Shown here: positions 5,127 through 6,714 of the stretch, piece by piece | Layout: every line of letters starts with the position of its first letter | How positions within the stretch are numbered: position 1 is the first letter of the stretch | Source of the DNA: Cloacibacterium caeni_C | GTDB taxonomy: Bacteria > Bacteroidota > Bacteroidia > Flavobacteriales > Weeksellaceae | Direction: 5' to 3' | Assembly (NCBI GenBank): GCA_002422665.1 | Contig: DITA01000099.1 | Span: 1-6,714, forward strand | Length of the DNA stretch: 6,714 nt | Notes under the pieces: model-generated | What the model was told of the DNA's origin: nothing | Seen by the model: the letters and a program-made list of their open reading frames with translations, nothing else | Database searches by the model: none | Made by a program: the position numbers and the translations under genes

Positions 5127-5885
5127 TTATACTGGAGAATCAACTTTCACAATCGACAAAGCGTTGAAAGCTCCATTTTTCAATGGGTATTTTTCACCAT
5201 TCACATCTTGGAAGAACTCCACGCCTAAGAACAAGAATATTGGGTGAGGACTGTTCGGAGTCAATTCATTATCCAAAATGAATTCATCAGTCGCCGTTTC
5301 ATTCCAGTTTTGAATCGCAGATTCATTCATCTGAGTTTCAAAAACTCCGTTTTCAAAATCCACAGCAGCTGCAGCTGTCACAATTCTGAAATGAGTAGTT
5401 CCACCCGGTGCAGCAATCATCACCGTAGGAACAAAAGCTGGAATGTTCACCTGACATAAACCGCTGGTTCTGGTAATATCTACCGTTTTCGGTGCGAATA
5501 GGGTATTCCCTAACTTTCCGTTGATGTTAAAGTCAAAACTATCTAAAAGGATAGCCTCTCCGTCAATAACGTTACGGGCACCTCTAGGGTTAACTTGGTC
5601 CATTTGGATAACCTTCACCATTTGTTTGGTCAATCTGCTCACCATTCTGGAGTCAGAAGCTCTTAACAAAAGCGGACGAATTGCATTTCTGAGCACCTTT
5701 CCAGAATTCCCAGCTCTCCCAAATTCTGAACCGTTTTCTCTGGTTCTCTGGAAAGTAGGATCATTTTTAATTCTCTCTGCAGAAACGCCACCTTTTTCTC
5801 TTGCGAGATAACCGTCTTTAGACTTGTAAAACGTGATACCACCGATGGTACCGTCTAACTTGATAATACTTTTTTGTCTTGCCAT
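5127..5885 (-). CDS. Conserved hypothetical protein, 252 aa, phage-structural in appearance
   Basis: This is the first and largest gene of the minus operon. Residues 1-75 form a recognisable conserved block: MARQKSIIKLDGTIGGITFY, KSKDGYLAREKGGVSAERIK, NDPTFQRTREN...F, then RPLL. It resembles the opening of DUF6266-type Bacteroidota proteins (G.iGgitfY...R followed by a TR-containing stretch), but I would not assign that name. Residues 100-252 are rich in Asn, Phe and Pro and probably beta-structured, with an Ala/Val/Gly-rich middle (APGGTTHFRIVTAAAAVDF). There is no signal peptide, transmembrane helix or catalytic motif. This composition suits a self-assembling structural subunit such as a tail, capsid or sheath-like protein. 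The ATG follows an A-rich leader (gtaaaaagtaaaaaa). The next gene starts 7 nt after its stop. Confidence 0.85.
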   Translation of the reverse strand: MARQKSIIKLDGTIGGITFYKSKDGYLAREKGGVSAERIKNDPTFQRTRENGSEFGRAGNSGKVLRNAIRPLLLRASDSRMVSRLTKQMVKVIQMDQVNPRGARNVIDGEAILLDSFDFNINGKLGNTLFAPKTVDITRTSGLCQVNIPAFVPTVMIAAPGGTTHFRIVTAAAAVDFENGVFETQMNESAIQNWNETATDEFILDNELTPNSPHPIFLFLGVEFFQDVNGEKYPLKNGAFNALSIVKVDSPV

Positions 5886-6114
5886 TTTTTTACTTTTTAC
5901 TAGATTTATTTTTCAGATGATGAGGTTCACCTGTTCAAACCTTCCGCGAATTCACATGACAAAATTTGAGATTTTTCAGCCAATAAAAAAGCTCGCATTG
6001 TTCAATATGTCACTATCTGTCATAAATGTCTTACAATAGTCTAAATGTCTTTAAAAAAAAATCTTACCTTGCATATGCTTAAGGGATACTCCTAGTCAAA
6101 GGCATAGATAGTGT
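5886..6114. promoter_or_regulatory. Divergent control region between the minus operon and the HTH gene
   Basis: This 229-bp spacer must hold promoters for both directions. For the minus operon the best candidate is AAGGTTTG (5943-5936, minus), one mismatch from TAnnTTTG, with TTG at 5962-5960 and a 16-nt spacer. That gives a leader of about 45 nt. An alternative -7 box is AAATTTTG (5967-5960, minus). No clear promoter was found for the HTH gene. The TGTC array at 6008-6051 lies between the two starts. Promoter calls are weak. Confidence 0.35.
6008..6051 (+). promoter_or_regulatory. Phased TGTC direct-repeat array, candidate operator
   Basis: TGTC occurs at 6008, 6018, 6027 and 6046, with AGTC at 6038. 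The spacing is 10, 9, 11 and 8 bp, close to one helical turn, so all would face the same side of the DNA. Two of them belong to an exact 10-bp direct repeat, TAAATGTCTT (6023-6032 and 6042-6051), with starts 19 bp apart. The array lies in the divergent spacer about 60 bp before the HTH gene, whose product is the obvious candidate ligand. Binding is inference. Confidence 0.5.
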
Positions 6115-6312
6115 ATGAAAAAGCCATTAAATAGATTATGCATCTATCCAAAAGATATACAAAGAATAACAGGTAAAAGTTATCGCCAAAGTATCAGATT
6201 GATGCACAAGATTAAGACAGACCTCAATAAGTCTCATAACGAGTTCCTTACTATTGAAGAGTTCTGCAATTACACTGGGATTAAATATGAACAAGTGGTT
6301 CAATTCATTTGA
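6115..6312 (+). CDS. Small helix-turn-helix regulator, 65 aa
   Basis: This is a probable DNA-binding regulator. Residues 10-33 (IYPKDIQRITGKSYRQSIRL and on) look like a helix-turn-helix with the turn at T19-G-K-S. A second short helical unit at 45-65 (LTIEEFCNYTGIKYEQVVQF) resembles excisionase or phage-regulator folds. The N-terminal half is basic (10 Lys/Arg among residues 1-34), and there is no ligand or oligomerisation domain. I recall similar 60-70 aa proteins as common in Flavobacteriia, but no named family comes to mind. It is transcribed away from the minus operon across a 229-bp control region, the classic placement for a local repressor or activator. It could also be an excisionase-like protein of the surrounding element. 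Confidence 0.75.
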   Translation: MKKPLNRLCIYPKDIQRITGKSYRQSIRLMHKIKTDLNKSHNEFLTIEEFCNYTGIKYEQVVQFI

Positions 6313-6400
6313 ATATGTTTGAACATTTAACTGGACTGAATATTTACCTAAACTTTAATATTAATATACAAAACCAGTTCAAGATTTAGCCTTCTTCTCT

Positions 6401-6525
6401 TTGATAATCAGCTATAAATCACTATATTTGTATTATTAGTTTAGTGAACAAGATTGTATATAACAGAATAGGAGTCTTAAAAGGAGTCACTTGTAAAATT
6501 TAAATTGTAATATATTGATAATCAG
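6401..6525 (+). repeat. Paired short direct repeats beside the tRNA-end sequence
   Basis: TTGATAATCAG occurs at 6401-6411 and 6515-6525, and GGAGTC at 6471-6476 and 6483-6488, starts 12 bp apart. Repeats of this kind beside an attachment core are typical of integrase arm-binding sites. No gene is seen in 6313-6544. GTAAAATTTAAAT (from 6493) and ATTTAAATTTGTTTTAC (ending 6543) form an imperfect inverted pair next to the core. Confidence 0.4.
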
Positions 6526-6544
6526 TATTTAAATTTGTTTTACA

Positions 6545-6562
6545 AATCCCTCTTTCTCCGCA
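6545..6562 (+). other. tRNA-Ser 3'-end fragment, candidate attachment site (att)
   Basis: AATCCCTCTTTCTCCGCA fits the 3' half of a bacterial tRNA-Ser T arm plus acceptor (the end of ...GGTTCGAATCCC, acceptor TTTCTCC pairing with GGAGAAA). The bases to its left (GTTTTACA) do not continue a T arm, so no tRNA gene is present and the match starts abruptly. A strong terminator follows 21 bp later, as after a real tRNA gene. This is what remains at the far end of an element that integrated into a tRNA-Ser gene. The element would lie to the left. The tRNA match is from memory, not a search. Confidence 0.55.
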
Positions 6563-6583
6563 AAGTAAAATATAAATTTTACC

Positions 6584-6625
6584 AAAACCCTTTAAAATAA
6601 ACATTTTAAAGGGTTTTTTGTTTTT
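6584..6625 (+). terminator. Rho-independent terminator after the tRNA-Ser fragment
   Basis: AAAACCCTTTAAAAT (6584-6598), loop AAAC, ATTTTAAAGGGTTTT (6603-6617) form a perfect 15-bp stem, followed by TTG and TTTTT. No coding gene lies just upstream, so it most likely belonged to the tRNA transcript whose 3' end is at 6562. Confidence 0.85.
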
Positions 6626-6651
6626 AGTAATATCATAATTAACTAAAATAA

Positions 6652-6714
6652 TGGCTCAGTACCAAAATTTGGCTCAGTACCAAAATTTGGGGCTCAGTAC
6701 CAAAATTTGGGGAC
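6652..6714 (+). mobile_element. Possible left end of an IS21-type insertion sequence (partial)
   Basis: GGCTCAGTACCAAAATTT is repeated three times in tandem, starting at 6653, 6671 and 6691. The second and third copies are each followed by an additional GG, and the window ends in GGGGAC. The array starts TGGCTCAG. IS21-family elements begin with TG and carry several tandem transposase-binding repeats at each end, often with GGGTCAGT-like cores. No istA or istB coding sequence is visible because the window ends here, so the family call rests on the repeat pattern only. Confidence 0.4.

Noticed and set aside
5120..5143. Upstream ATG 5143 as the start of the DUF5675-like gene
   Set aside because: It adds only MILQYKIF, overlaps the preceding gene by 17 bp, and the family pattern begins at the internal MEILLER.
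5244..5811. Plus-strand frames at 5244-5459 and 5521-5811
   Set aside because: Both are antisense shadows of the conserved 252-aa gene.
5833..6039. Plus-strand 68-aa frame
   Set aside because: It begins antisense to the 252-aa gene and runs through the divergent control region; its composition follows from AT-rich DNA.
6493..6562. Complete tRNA-Ser gene ending at 6562
   Set aside because: Upstream of AATCCC the sequence does not form a T arm, anticodon arm or 5' acceptor; only the 3' end is present.
1..6714. CRISPR array
   Set aside because: No set of regularly spaced identical repeats with unique spacers occurs; the repeats seen are dispersed palindromes or short tandem units.

Overview
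The window most likely comes from a flavobacterium of the Chryseobacterium/Elizabethkingia type (Bacteroidota). It is AT-rich and its start codons follow A-rich leaders rather than Shine-Dalgarno sites. It has a TAnnTTTG-type promoter box, Bacteroidota lipoprotein signals and several protein families (DUF6624, DUF6943, DUF5675-like) that I know mainly from this phylum. All family names here are recalled from sequence patterns; none was searched.

Positions 1-2590 form an AT-rich stretch of orphan exported proteins. An ATGA-coupled pair encodes a lipoprotein (283-669) and a secreted protein (666-1550). A DUF6624-like lipoprotein gene (1636-2522) follows, split by a frameshift in a GGGGGGAAAAAAA tract. 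A REP-like palindrome of about 30 bp lies just after the stop codon of each unit (102, 1551, 2525, 2560), so the genes look like small cassettes punctuated by a repeat. The copy at 1551 appears to carry the promoter of the next gene.

Positions 2590-3787 hold no intact gene. They contain two decayed open stretches on the minus strand, three copies of a CCCTGAGC...GCCGAAGGG palindrome (two of them inside the decayed frames), a large compound inverted repeat (3558-3732) and a perfect 11-bp hairpin (3763-3793). The hairpin covers the start codon of the next gene, which encodes a DUF6943-like protein (3788-4213). A strong bidirectional terminator (4221-4250) closes that gene and the converging operon.

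Positions 4268-6312 are the most interesting part. A four-gene minus-strand operon encodes a 252-residue protein of phage-structural appearance, a DUF5675-like protein with an HPANN...GCI signature, and two tiny holin-like membrane proteins. A divergent 65-residue helix-turn-helix protein sits across a 229-bp control region holding a phased TGTC array. By layout it resembles a regulated lysis or export cassette, but it has no capsid, tail, replication or integrase gene in view. Its function is inferred from layout only.

Positions 6313-6714 look like the end of an integrated element. An 18-nt copy of a tRNA-Ser 3' end (6545-6562) is flanked on its left by short repeats and followed by a terminator. 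The tandem repeats at the right edge begin with TG and look like the left end of an IS21-type insertion sequence. The DUF5675 module, and perhaps everything to its left, may therefore belong to an integrative element whose integrase and intact tRNA gene lie outside the window.
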